A stretch of 64,000 bases of DNA from Phymorhynchus buccinoides (taxonomy: Eukaryota > Mollusca > Gastropoda > Neogastropoda > Raphitomidae), in NCBI GenBank assembly GCA_017654935.2, contig CM065703.1, forward strand, positions 42,208,188 through 42,272,187. The letters are read 5' to 3'. Below the pieces are notes generated by a model. That model saw only the letters and a list, made by a program, of their open reading frames with translations, was not told where the DNA came from and made no database searches. Below, one piece after another: positions 1-9,798 of the stretch. The position numbers and the translations under genes were made by a program. Numbering within the stretch: position 1 is the first letter of the stretch; the number at the start of each line of letters is the position of its first letter.

Positions 1-419
1 AGCACCAGAACAGAATCATTTTGAGCAAATGTAAAAAAACAAAAAACAATGCACACACAACAACCCTTGAATATCATTCTGATGATTAAACATTACACAT
101 ATTTTCCATGTTTTTCTGACTATGCCCCCCCCCCCCCCCCCCCCCCCACCCTAGTCATTGCCATGGAAACCTCTCAGGAGTATTTGTCACATCTGCGTAT
201 TGTCCGCACTATTTCAATTTATCATAGTTTTTAATTTTTTATGGGGGGCGCCTTATAGTCAGAAAAGGCAAAGTAACTATGTTAAAAAGTAACTATGTTA
301 AAAATCAGATTGTTTTTAAATACAGAGGGTACACCTCGTAATGTGAAGCACCTCATATTGCTTAAAACATGGTACTTAATGCGCATATTATGTATATTCT
401 TCTTCTTTTTTCTCCTCAG
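1..419 (+). other. SLC25A40: Intron of the SLC25A39/40-like carrier upstream of the exon array
   Basis: This is intron sequence with no coding signal. It holds a poly-C run at about 125-147 and a fragment near 240-275 resembling the end of the 'CCTTATAGTC' MITE family seen elsewhere here. It ends in a good pyrimidine tract (about 397-418) and an AG at 418-419. That is the strongest acceptor for the downstream exon, yet it leads into a frameshifted exon copy. Confidence 0.6.
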
Positions 420-1703
420 AATAATGGCAGTGCCAGCCACAGTGGTGTATTTCACGTGTACTGTTATGAACTGCTAAAGGCGGCTATGAAATACAACGAT
501 GATGATGATGATGATGATGATGATGACCATGATGATGATGATGATGACCATGATGATGATGACAATGATGACTATGATGATGTTTCACACAGAATAATGG
601 CGGTGCCAGCCACAGTGGTGTATTTCACATGTACTGTTATGAACTGCTAAAGGCGGCTATGAAATACAACGATGATGATGATGATGATGGACCATGATGA
701 TGATGATGATGACCATGACACACATGATGACCATGATGATGATGATGATATGCCCCCCCATGATGATGATGATGATGACAATGATGACCATGATGATGAT
801 GATGATGACCATGATGATGATGACAATGATGACCATGATGATGTTTCACACAGAATAATGGCGGTGCCAGCCACAGTGGTGTATTTCACATGTACTGTTA
901 TGAACTGCTAAAGGCGGCTATGAAATACAACGATGATGATGATGATGATGACCATGATGATGATGATGATGACCATGATGATGATGACAATGATGACCAT
1001 GATGATGTTTCACACAGAATAATGGCGGTGCCAGCCACAGTGGTGTATTTCACATGTACTGTTATGAACTGCTAAAGGCGGCTATGAAATACAACGATGA
1101 TGATGATGATGATGACCATGATGATGATGATGACAATGATGACCATGATGATGATGATGATGACCATGATGATGATGACAATGATGACCATGATGATGTT
1201 TCACACAGAATAATGGCGGTGCCAGCCACAGTGGTGTATTTCACATGCTACGAACAGCTGAAGGCGGCTATGAAATACAACGATGATGATGATGATGATG
1301 ACCATCATGATGATGATGATGATGACCATGATGATGATGACAATGATGACTATGATGATGTTTCACACAGAATAATGGCGGTGCCAGCCACAGTGGTGTA
1401 TTTCACATGCTACGAACAGCTGAAGGCGGCTATGAAATACAACGATGATGATGATGATGATGATGATGATGACCATGATGATGATGATGATGACCATGAT
1501 GATGATGACAATGATGACTATGATGATGTTTCACACAGAATAATGGCGGTGCCAGCCACAGTGGTGTATTTCACATGCTACGAACAGCTGAAGGCGGCTA
1601 TGAAATACAACGATGATGATGATGATGATGATGATGACCATGATGATGATGATGATGACCATGATGATGATGACAATGATGACTATGATGATGTTTCACA
1701 CAG
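420..1703 (+). repeat. SLC25A40: Seven extra tandem copies of a carrier exon start, linked by (GAT)n
   Basis: Copies of the first ~65 nt of the following coding exon start at 420, 593, 854, 1018, 1209, 1371 and 1539; the real exon starts at 1704. Each copy runs from the acceptor into codons for MAVPATVVYFTC...KAAMKYN, then into GAT/GAC/CAT repeat, then TTTCACACAG, which is the next acceptor. Copies 1-4 carry a 5-nt insertion after the FTC codons that gives a stop; copies 5-8 do not. Steps between starts are 173, 261, 164, 191, 162, 168 and 165 bp. The clean steps are multiples of three, so the frame stays open from copy 5 to the real exon. Whether any is spliced into mRNA cannot be told from sequence. 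Confidence 0.93.
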
Positions 1704-1831
1704 AATAATGGCGGTGCCAGCCACAGTGGTGTATTTCACATGCTACGAACAGCTGAAGGCGGCCATGAAATACGACGAGGAGTGCTCGAAAGACTGGTGG
1801 AAGCCCATGGCATCCGGTGCCAGCGCACGAG
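1704..1831 (+). CDS. SLC25A40: Mitochondrial carrier SLC25A39/40-like, coding exon a (first intact exon in window)
   Basis: This exon encodes (I)MAVPATVVYFTCYEQLK and then a loop ending in GASAR. It matches the segment of SLC25A39/SLC25A40 where human SLC25A40 reads MAVPATVIYFTCYDQL. The family sits in the inner mitochondrial membrane and SLC25A39/40 import glutathione. The acceptor is TTTCACACAG and the donor is GAG|GTATTG. It starts with the third base of a split codon and ends in phase 1, joining the next exon as GTG-TGG. Roughly the first third of the protein, with the first carrier signature, lies before the window or in unseen exons. Its acceptor is weak and is one of eight near-identical acceptors. 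Confidence 0.92.
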
Positions 1832-1856
1832 GTATTGTTATTACTGGTTATTACTT

Positions 1857-2280
1857 CCCCCGAAGTCGGAATGTGGCTGCCCCAGTGGCTGGGTAATCAA
1901 ACACGGTCGCACACGTAATGTTCTCATCCCTAGCTGATGCATTTGTACCATAGTGTTTAAGTGTTTTGGATGATCCCTGGAGTCTTTTAGCCAGGGTATG
2001 ACGACAACAACAACTGGTTATTACAAACGATCACACACGTAATGTTCTCATCCCTAGCTGGTGCGTTTGTACCATAGTGTTCAAGTGCTTTGGCTTTTCG
2101 GATGATCCCTGGAGTCTTTTAGCCAGGGTATGACAACAACAACAACTGGTTATTACAAACGGTCACACACGTAATGTTCTCATCCCTAGCTGATGCATTT
2201 GTACCATAGTGTTCAAGTGCTTCGGCTTTTCGGATGATCCCTGGAGTCTTTTAGCCAGGGTACGACGACAACAACTGGTT
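1857..2280 (+). repeat. Three tandem copies of a dispersed 'CCCTGG-CTAAAAGACTCC' repeat
   Basis: Three copies of a ~125-130 bp unit (CACACGTAATGTTCTCATCC at about 1910, 2035 and 2166) each end in GGAGTCTTTTAGCCAGGG plus a CAACAA run. Related single copies occur near 28090-28250, 39735-39850, 44880-44965 and 60305-60340. The array starts within ~30 bp of the exon a donor. It is probably a SINE-like family; no tRNA promoter is visible in these copies. Confidence 0.75.
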
Positions 2281-2870
2281 ATTACAGACCTGATGCATTT
2301 GTCCGTAATTATTACGTTTTGAGACCTCCGATTACAGCTATTACGGTCAGCAACCAAAATTCCGCATTTCTGCTGAACGAGTGTGGAAAGACAATCGAAA
2401 AAAGGCATGGGCGTTTGAACCGTATACATGTACTCAGCACTGTTGTCAGCTGTCAAAGCTGGTGATGTTCCTTGAATCGTTTTATACTTCCGGTGGGTTC
2501 GCTTCCGGATTACAGGCCCATACTGCTATTTTATAGGTGCGGTTGCAATTATGACGGAAAAACCCCACCACATTCTGATTTCGGAGGAGCTCAAAGGAGA
2601 AACATTATTTGGAAGATTTTTTTTTTTAAGGCAGGAGAATGGGCCAATAAGTCAGAAAGATAGTAGATGATAGAAAGCAAAAGGGAAAAGGCAGAGTAAA
2701 AGAGAGTGGCAGATTAGAGGAAGTTACAAGCACAGAACTTCCATAAGGTGGGGGAACTATTTGCCCCCCCCCCCCGTTACCCCCACAGGGAGAGACTCGT
2801 GGAGGGGGCATAGTCATCCAGCTCCCCGTATGGAGGCACGAGGCATCCACCCACTGTATTACGGTATAGT
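2281..2870. repeat. Intron filler with dispersed-repeat fragments
   Basis: No coding signal is seen. Bases 2570-2620 match (reversed) the 'CTCCTCCGAAATCGGAATG' repeat found near 9470 and 52830. Bases 2625-2830 match the SINE body 'GGCAGGAGAATGG ... GATAGTAGATGA ... GAACTTCC', ending in a poly-C run and a CCCCACAGGG motif. Confidence 0.65.
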
Positions 2871-2878
2871 ATGACATA

Positions 2879-3058
2879 GGCTGTGTACACACATAAGCGG
2901 ATATTCCATGCGCAATCCATAAATAAGTGAAACAAAGAAGGGAAAAGATTTGCGCACGTGTCTGAATTTCCCCTATATATGCGTAACTTTTATCCTTCTT
3001 TCTTCCACTTAATTAGGGTTTTCCGTACGGAACTTACGCGTCTCATGTGAACCCGGCC
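2879..3058. mobile_element. MITE family A, TA target (copy 1)
   Basis: Terminal inverted repeats GGCYGTGTACACACATAAGC and the inverse of GTGAACCCGGCC enclose ~180 bp. Other copies are at 13057-13247, 48387-48577 and 52289-52479, with a truncated one at about 40641-40747. The 13057 and 52289 copies are flanked by TA on both sides, as in Tc1/mariner-type MITEs. No coding capacity. Confidence 0.85.
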
Positions 3059-3060
3059 TT

Positions 3061-3160
3061 AGTATGGCATTAGTTTTCTCATCTCCGTGAAATTCGGGCT
3101 GCTCCCACTTGGAGAGTGCGTGACCGCTAGTGCAGCGCCACCATTTAAATTTTTTTTTTT
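3061..3160 (-). mobile_element. SINE 3'-end fragment
   Basis: The segment around TCCGTGAAATTCGGGCTGCTCCCACTTGGAGAG matches the end of the tRNA-type SINE copies at 8071, 10540 and (inverted) 60361-60480. It ends in a T-run that also serves as pyrimidine tract for the next exon acceptor. Confidence 0.7.
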
Positions 3161-3173
3161 TTTTTCCCCCCAG

Positions 3174-3347
3174 TGTGGGCAGCCACTTTGATCAGCCCCA
3201 TAGAGATGGTTCGCACCAAGATGCAGTCTGAGCAGCTGACGTACACCGCGGTGGGCCAGTCTGTCAGAAACGCAATCAGGACGTCTGGAATCCTCTCTCT
3301 GTGGAAAGGGCTTGGCCCCACCCTGCTTAGAGACGTGCCTTTCTCTG
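3174..3347 (+). CDS. SLC25A40: SLC25A39/40-like carrier, coding exon b
   Basis: The 174-nt exon encodes VWAATLISPIEMVRTKMQ, then TSGILSLWKGLGPTLLRDVPFS. It holds the second mitochondrial-carrier signature, P-I-E-M-V-R-T-K (PxExxRxK), and the LWKG...PTLLRDVPFS segment typical of SLC25A39/40. The acceptor is TTTTTCCCCCCCAG and the donor is TCTG|GTGGGT. It enters in phase 1 and leaves in phase 1, joining the next exon as GCC-CTT. The pyrimidine tract appears to be supplied by the tail of an inserted SINE fragment. Confidence 0.97.
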
Positions 3348-3833
3348 GTGGGTGTTTGTTTGCGCACGCAGGCACACGCACATGCGCACGTACACACACA
3401 CACGCATGCATACGCACACGCACGCACACGCACATCCATCTAATATCACAATTACATATTGTACGCGTGCGTGTGTGTGTGTCTTTCATTTAACGTCTAT
3501 CCACTTCTCGTGATATTAGACGGGGGAAAAATAATGTTTGTGAGATTGGGTGCAAGCATGTGAGTGTGTGTATGTATGTGTGTATATCTGTATGTGCATG
3601 TGAGTATATTATTACACGTGCGTGTACGTGTGTGTGTGTGTGTGTGGACACGTTTGTGTGTTATGCGTAGGTGTCATGTTTTTATGTCAGTATGTCACAG
3701 CGTGAGGGTGAGGGTGGGTATGCGAGCGCGTCTGAGTATGTTTGATATGTTTGATATGACTGTAATTTTGCATGTGGAGCGATTCTTAGTTTTTTGTAAA
3801 GCGCCTTGAGTAGTACACCTAGAACATGCACTA
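3348..3833 (+). repeat. CA/GT-rich tract and LINE/SINE-type 3' end
   Basis: GC-ACAC and GTGTGT repeats occupy 3356-3660. Bases 3700-3812 (GAGCGATTCTTAG ... TTGTAAAGCGCCTTGAG) match, inverted, the sequence at about 59140-59270. 'GTAAAGCGC' endings are a recurrent retroposon 3' end in this window. Confidence 0.65.
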
Positions 3834-4574
3834 CAGTGGAGTCCAACTATAACGAACTCGCTTTTAACGAAATTTCGCGATTAACGAACTGACTTCAGTT
3901 TCCCGGCAAATGCCCTTCTATTTGTCACTTGCAAAGCCATGGGTATAACGAACAAAAAATCCTTTTGAAATAACGAACATCCGCTTTTTACGAACACATG
4001 TTCTACGCGCCAGGCTAATTTTATTTACTTGGAAAAATAGCCTATAACGAACTCAGCCTGTGCGATGCGCTGCAAAAACCTAGGCCTTCAAACTCCAAGC
4101 TAGAACGTGTTGTCAAGAGGAAGGAAGTTGGAAAATATGAACTGCGCATGCGTGAACTCATTTAGATTCACACTGGGTCGTCTGCTAGGCCTAGGCTTCC
4201 TACAGATCATTCGGTTTCTCAAGGTCGCTTTACAATTCGCGCTCAAAATAAAGATCGAAAAGTTCGTGAAAGCCTATAACAAACTACATTTGTGTGATGT
4301 GTTGTCACTTAATGGACAAACTTGTTGAAAAGTGTGCCAAAACAGATCAGCGTCAGACAACACTGCTGAACTTCTTCAAGCCTTGTACATCCCGTCACCC
4401 GTGATTAAGACAGACGATCCAAACTGGTCAAGTTTATGTTTTCGGTTATCATTGGCGAGTGTTTGAACTGTTTTTGTCTTCAACATACATTGTACATGTA
4501 CATGTATAACGAAATCCTGATACAACGAACTGAGTCTGTGTTCCGTTAAAATTCGTTTTACCCGGACTCCACTG
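3834..4574 (+). mobile_element. Pogo/Tigger-like DNA transposon remnant
   Basis: The ends are CAGTGGAGTCC and GGACTCCACTG with TA on both sides (3832-3833, 4575-4576), as expected for Tc1/mariner-pogo insertions. Near the right end, in + frame (about 4290-4402), is a short open stretch ending DQRQTTLLNFFKP plus a few residues and a stop. It resembles the C-terminal tail of Tigger/CENP-B-type transposases. The rest of the transposase is missing or broken. Confidence 0.8.
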
Positions 4575-4576
4575 TA

Positions 4577-5580
4577 TATAAATATTCTTTATTGTTATTA
4601 ATTAGTGGATAGACGTTAAAGCGCATACACATTCAAAATCCTCATTCAGGTGTCCTCCAAACGCTGTTTATTGTTGTTTTATTCGTGCAGTTCGCTTTAC
4701 AGTTTTTAAGCTAGAGTTTTTTCAAATTAGCATTACCTCAAACCATCAAAATCCCTCTGCTCTGGGAAATGTCTTGCTTACAACATATATCAGTGTTTCT
4801 CAAGATTGAAAGAAGAATTAATAGCAACGAAAGAATGAGATGATTAGGAGCAAAATGGACATTTGGGGTGGGGGGTGTAGAGGAAGAGGAGCAGCAGTTC
4901 ACCTACAGACCTGTTGACCTTTACGATTTTGCCATAATTTTTACGAAACAAAAGTCAAATTACAATAATTACGGCGATGAGAAAAAAATACGGAACAAAA
5001 AACCACCACTACAGTTCCGTCGGCAAGCGATGCTTTTGAAACAATGCAGTGAACAGTCATTCTGTTTCAAGATGGCGTTAAAGCGACCGCGTGGTGAGAT
5101 CACAAGCAGTTTGAACAGGTTAGTAAGCTGAGTTTGACAGAGAAAAGGCCAATACATGGTTTAGAAAATGTTTTTAAAGGTCTCCCAGTGCACTATTGCT
5201 TGCATATAATCGGGTTATGTGAGGAAAAAGAACCGTCCGTGTGTTGGATTACGTTTTTAGTTTTTTAAAAGTGCTATTTTTTGTTTCAGAAATTACAAAT
5301 TTGCAAAATAGGGGTAAACAGGTCTGCACCTAACAGGTTAGTGGAAAAGACAAGAATTTAAAACCAATGCCATGTCAAATAGCATTAAGCAACCAACAAA
5401 ATTCAGTAGATAATAATCTTTACTTGAAGAAGAGAATCTAATAATAGGCAACAAGAAGAGGAAGAAAAAGGAGCACCCAAAAATTCAGGCGATCAAAGTC
5501 AATAGCAAGGTTTTCGGTGCAAAAGAATTTCAACCATCGTGATAATGTTTAGAAATATTGGTTTCTTTCAATTTCTTGTG
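4577..5580. other. Intron with a ~420-bp terminal-inverted-repeat element
   Basis: The segment 4909-5324 begins CAGACCTGTTGACC and ends with the inverse (AAACAGGTCTG). A smaller element with the same ends lies at 24489-24692. The remaining sequence is AT-rich with no exon-like signal. Confidence 0.55.
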
Positions 5581-5986
5581 TGTGTGTTTGTGTATGTGAG
5601 TGTGCGTGCATGTGAGTGTGTGTGTTGTGTGTGTGTGTGTGTGTGTGTGTTGTGTGTGTATATATGTGTGTGTTGTGTGTGTGTGTTTCTTGTGTGTGTT
5701 GTGTTTGTGTGTGTGTTGTGTGTGCATGCTTGCGTGCGAGTGTGTGCATGTGTGTGTGTGTGTTGTGTATGTGTTGTGTGCGTGCGTGCGTGCATGCGAG
5801 TGTGTGTTGTGTGTGTATGTTGTGTGTGTGTGTGTGTTGTGCATGTATGTTGTTGTGTGTGTGTGTGTGTGTTGTGCGTGTATGTGTGTGTATGTTGTTG
5901 TGTGTGTGTGTGTGTGTTGTGCGTGTATGTTGTTGTTGTGTGTGTGTGTGTGTGTGTGTATGTTGTTGTTGTGTGTGTGTGTGCAG
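5580..5986 (+). repeat. ~400-bp GT microsatellite running into a splice acceptor
   Basis: An imperfect (GT)n with TTGT and GCGT interruptions continues up to GTGTGTGCAG at the exon c boundary, leaving no ordinary pyrimidine tract. Long open frames on both strands here are artefacts of this repeat. Confidence 0.95.
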
Positions 5987-6096
5987 CCCTTTACTGGTTG
6001 GGTTACGAGTCGATGAAGGCAGAGGTGTTGCGAGTTAAAGGATCGCCAGAACTGTCCTTCACTCAGAGTTTTATGACCGGGGCTAGCGCTGGAACG
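5987..6096 (+). CDS. SLC25A40: SLC25A39/40-like carrier, coding exon c
   Basis: The 110-nt exon encodes (A)LYWLGYESMKAEVLRVKG and SFTQSFMTGASAGT. It corresponds to the family segment FSAxYWxxYE..., covering the end of one transmembrane helix and the start of the next with its small-residue GASAG motif. It completes the GCC codon started in exon b and ends in phase 0 at ACG|GTGAGT. The acceptor follows a GT repeat directly. Confidence 0.96.
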
Positions 6097-6956
6097 GTGA
6101 GTGTCTGTATCAATAGTGTTAGAATGACGACAATGATGATGACAATGATTATGATGATATTCGGCTTTGTGGGTTACAGGATCAAGAGAATTGTTCTTCA
6201 CCCACTGTTTCTTTTTTTCTAGCATTGTTAGAATTAGACGTGTGTGTGTGTGTGTGTCTCTGTGTGCGTGTGTGTGGTCTGGTGTGTGGCTGTGTGTGCG
6301 TGTGTGCTTGCTAATGTGCTAATGCTCAGATGATCTGTGTATGTGCATGTCTATGCACAAAATTTGCGAATGTTTGGCTGTGCGTTTCAGCTTAACTGTG
6401 ATCACTGTGAAGAAATGGCTGTATGTGGCTGACTAGGCTTTAACTCTTTCTATACTAACCTGCGCTCTCGTCGCAGGGCATGCGCACAACGCCTCGTTAC
6501 TAAGGTAACGGGATATCGCATGTGAACTTTAAAAATTCATAGTTCATAGGTTAACAGTCATGCGTGCTTCAAAGTGGCTCAGAGGGCTACTACTACGTTT
6601 CATTCATGCCTCTGACACTGATTGGCTGGCTGCCGGTTATTTTGGGACCTTAAAATTATATTTTCGCTATTATGAGTGTGCCTGGCTTGACAAAACATGC
6701 ATTTATTTTAAAATATCACAAATCAAACCTAATCAAGTGGATGCTTTGAAACTGTTGCAGGTGTTAGTACTGTATATTGTGTACATATTGCCTAAATGTC
6801 ACGTTTGTATCTGTTACCAATATTTAGAAAATAATTTGTTTGCAACCTATGCAAATCGGCCAGTACAGAACGCTTGCAAAAGGAAGCAACTGGCCAGCAT
6901 GGAATGTTAAGCAAGTTATCTCCTCCTTTATCAATCGCTATGATAATTTCCTGTCA
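6097..6956 (+). other. Carrier intron, no gene seen
   Basis: A short GT run at 6240-6310 is followed by ordinary AT-rich sequence. Open frames here have no recognisable protein features. Confidence 0.5.
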
Positions 6957-7170
6957 TATAGCCAGCTGCCGTGGCATAGTGGTTAGCGTCGCGGACTACT
7001 GGCTGGGAGGTCTTGGGTTCTTGTCAATTACGAGCGCAGATGCGTCATGCTGCCGTTATGCACCTAACTAAGAAATAGTTAGGCCCAGCAAGTCCGACTT
7101 CGGCTGGAGGAAATGTTTTTGAAAGTGCATGGGTGATACTCTTTCATTTTTACACTGATTTCAGTATTTG
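6957..7170 (+). mobile_element. tRNA-derived SINE with recognisable A-box head
   Basis: The head GCTGCCGTGGCATAGTGG followed by TTAGC looks like a tRNA 5' half with A box. GGTCTTGGGTTC (7010-7021) looks like a broken B box. It joins a body (TTACGAGCGCAGATGCGTC ... TTAGGCCCAGC...CGACTTCGGCTGGAGGAAATG) present near 8990, 25070, 28370 and, inverted, 28850-28940. It lacks an acceptor stem and a proper T arm, so it is not a tRNA gene. Confidence 0.75.
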
Positions 7171-7480
7171 TAATTTTGCCAGAAACTGAACTTCAGGTTT
7201 TTTTAAATCATCCAAAAATTTGTTTGGACCACTAGCGATTTGGGGCGTTTTGAACTTAGTCTATGTTCTATCTTGGAAGTTTACAAAGGCAATGTCATAA
7301 TTTTACACGGCTTATTAGACTGAAACTGTTTTTGTCTTTCATTTTAACTGTCATGTCTGTCTCATTATCTCTCTCTCTTAACTTGCCCCCCTGAATCGTC
7401 TGACAGGGCTCTGCCCCTGTACCCTGCCGGGGCCGTGGGCCTTTCAGGTTTTTTTCATTTTGAGGAGCAGCACCCATGAA
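7120..7480. mobile_element. MITE-like repeat with GCATGGGTG...CACCCATG ends
   Basis: The segment TTTACACTGATTTCAGTATTTG ... GATTTGGGGCGTTTTGAAC ... GACAGGGCTCTGCCCC matches 53110-53505. Related elements with GCATGGGTGCAAC and GTTGCACCCATG ends are at about 23940-24218 and 47118-47416. The inverted ends suggest a non-autonomous DNA element. Confidence 0.6.
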
Positions 7481-7732
7481 AGTACTTTGTGAAAAAAAGG
7501 CAGGAGAATGGACTACCGGTAAGGCAGAAAGATAGCAGATGACAGTTAGCAAAGGGAAAAGGCAGAGTCAAAGAGAGTGACAGATTAGAGGAAGCTACAA
7601 GCACAGAACTTCCAGAAGGTGGTTGAACTATTTATTCAAAAGACCCCCCGGTATCCCCACGGGGGGAGGTCTTGGGTTCGACTTAGGAGGATTGTCTGTT
7701 TGATCTGTCTGTCTATGTGTGTTCGTTTCCAG

Positions 7733-7814
7733 CTGGCAGCAGTGATCACGCTGCCGTTTGACGTGATCAAAACGCATCGACAGATGGATCTTGGGGAACA
7801 GGTTTTGTCTGCAG
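7733..7814 (+). CDS. SLC25A40: SLC25A39/40-like carrier, coding exon d
   Basis: The 82-nt exon encodes LAAVITLPFDVIKTHRQMDL and GEQVLSA(G). It holds the third carrier signature, P-F-D-V-I-K-T-H-R-Q (PxDxxKxxxQ), as in SLC25A39/40. The acceptor is TCGTTTCCAG and the donor is GCAG|GTAGGT. It starts in phase 0 and ends in phase 1. Confidence 0.96.
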
Positions 7815-8267
7815 GTAGGTCAAGAAACACATGGTTAGCTGACGAAATAGGATTTTACGCCCTCTGCGGTCTTTCGACCATGTGGGGCATTTTTAAATAC
7901 AAAGATGGTGGGAACAATACTGGAGGCAATGCCCGGAGGCAGTGCAACGCCAGTAAAGTCCCGATCTTTTAACAATACAGATATGTGTAGCAGTAACCAC
8001 GCCTCGGTTAAACCTCATCGGCTATGGTACCACCACTTTTTGGTTAGCTATTATTATTAGGTACTTTATAGTCACAGAGGCGTCTCCGTGAAATTTCGGG
8101 TTGCTCCCACCTGGAGAGCGCGTCGCAGCCATCCAATTTTTAATTTTTTTTTTTTTTGCATGCCATTTTTGTGTGACTGATGAGGAAGGAAAGGGAGGGG
8201 GGTGAATTTTTACCTAATGACAACTTTTTCGTTGCCACTGGGGGTGTGCTAAGTGCATGGGCACACG

Positions 8268-8298
<31 letters not shown>

Positions 8299-8824
8299 TC
8301 CACGTTCAGACCGTAAGACCTAGTGCAAAGTGAGAGGAAAAATCCCCTGTACCCAGGTTCGAACTCGGGTTTACTTGACACGAGGCGAACGCGATTCCTC
8401 TGTGCCACTCTGCACAGTGATAGCGCTAGGAATTTAACCCCTTCACTGCCAGAGGTAAACAGAAAAATTATCGATTTTCTCATTATAACATTTAAAAGAG
8501 ACCTGCTAGACTCAATCTCAGAAAATTGTCTAGAGATATATCTTTCCTGACTTGTCATTTGGTCGATAAACCGAGGTCCCATGTGCCCATGCACTCAGTA
8601 CACCCAGTGGCAACGAAAAAGTTGTCATTAGGTAAAAATTTACCCCCACCCCTTTCCTTCCTCATCAGTCACACAAAAATCGCATGCAAAAAATGTAAAG
8701 CAAAAAATTATTTGGAAAATATTTTTTTAAAATAAAGGCAGGAAATAATAAAGGCAGAAAGATAGTAGATGGTAGAGTTAATTGGCAATGTTTTCTAATG
8801 AGCTCCTTTGTCTCTTGCTCACAG
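7815..8824. repeat. Carrier intron with inverted tRNA-SINE copies
   Basis: Bases 7880-7970 match the 'GATGGTGGGAACGATACTGG' repeat at 33380-33440. Bases 8071-8428 are a full SINE on the - strand: read reversed, it has an A box TGGCACAGAGG and a B box GAGTTCGAACC. Bases 8553-8700 are a partial copy in the opposite direction, so the two can pair as a hairpin. Bases 8435-8460 are the end of a TTAACCCCTTCACTGCC MITE. Confidence 0.75.
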
Positions 8825-8902
8825 GGAAGAAATCTACGACGTCCACGTGGCTTCTCATCAGAAAGCTCTATGTCAGTGATGGAATCCAGGCGCTTTTTAC
8901 AG
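8825..8902 (+). CDS. SLC25A40: SLC25A39/40-like carrier, coding exon e
   Basis: The 78-nt exon encodes (G)KKSTTSTWLLIRKLYVSDG then IQALFT(G). It matches the loop ...STWIIMKNIVAKNGFSGLFSG of SLC25A40. The acceptor is TTGCTCACAG and the donor is ACAG|GTATGG. It enters and leaves in phase 1. Confidence 0.94.
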
Positions 8903-8939
8903 GTATGGAAAGCTGCTTTTCGTCCCCATGTCTTTCTGT

Positions 8940-9600
8940 GTTTTTCTTCTTCTTCTTCTTCTTCTTCTTCGATCGCTCAGACAGTTTCCTGTCAATTATG
9001 ACGCAGATGCGTCATGCTGCCTTTTTGCGCCTAACTAAGAAACAGTTAGGCCCAGCAAGTCCGACTTCGGCTGGAGGACATCTTTCTGAAAGTGTGTCGT
9101 GAAAAAAGGCAGGAGAATGGACCGGTTAGGCAGAAAGATAGTAGATGACAGCAAGCAAAGGGAAAAGGCAGAGTCAAAGAGAGTGGCAGATTAGAGGAAG
9201 TTACAAGCACAGAACTTCCAGAAGGTGGGGGAACTATTTTTACAAAAGACCCCACCAATTTGCTTTTATGATTCCCTGTGGGGATGCCCGGGGGGGGGGG
9301 GGGGGGGGGGGGGTCTTTTGTAGAAATAGTTCCCCCACCTTCTGGAAGTTCTGTGCTTGTAACACTTCCTCTGCCTCTGCTTTGTGTCATCTACTATCTT
9401 TCTGACTTTTTGGCCCATTCTCCTGCCTTAAAAAAAAAAAAAAAAATCTTCCATATACCTTTCTCCTTTGAGCTCCTCCAAAATCGGAATGTGTCGGCTG
9501 AATGCAGCGAGGAGACCAGTGAAAACTAGAAAACGGACACATACGTACCCATTGTGGCCTTATGGGCTGGGAACGCAGAAGAAGAAGAAGAAGTGACTAA
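8940..9600. mobile_element. Inverted pair of SINE bodies around a poly-G run, plus a second SINE-like repeat
   Basis: Bases 8945-9280 carry a TTC run and the SINE body (AGCGAT..., TTAGGCCCAGC..., GGCAGGAGAATGG...). After (G)n at about 9290-9312, bases 9313-9430 are the same end inverted. Bases 9463-9600 (CTCCTCCAAAATCGGAATG ... ACGCAGAAGAAG) are another family, also at about 22325-22480 inverted, 40548-40615 and 52825-52945. Confidence 0.7.
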
Positions 9601-9759
9601 TGAAATAGGAAGAAACTGTGACAAGAAAATCAGAATTTGCTATGAAAATACTTGGTGGGTGGGTGGGGTTTTGGATGCACCTTATATAATGTGTTCTGCA
9701 CCTTACAGTCCCATAAAAATATTTTGTGCACACATTTGACAAAAATATATGGTATATAT

Positions 9760-9798
<39 letters not shown>

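Noticed and set aside
369..1896. Long frames rich in Asp or His (e.g. 1054-1896 +) as a metal-binding protein
   Set aside because: They are translations of (GAT)n and exon copies; the real coding piece is 1704-1831.
5530..6225. Cys/Val- and Thr/His-rich frames of up to 231 codons
   Set aside because: They translate the GT/CA microsatellite in both directions; only 5987-6096 is exon.
6962..7022. Functional tRNA gene
   Set aside because: Only an A-box-like 5' half and a broken B box; no acceptor stem pairing, and joined to a known SINE body.
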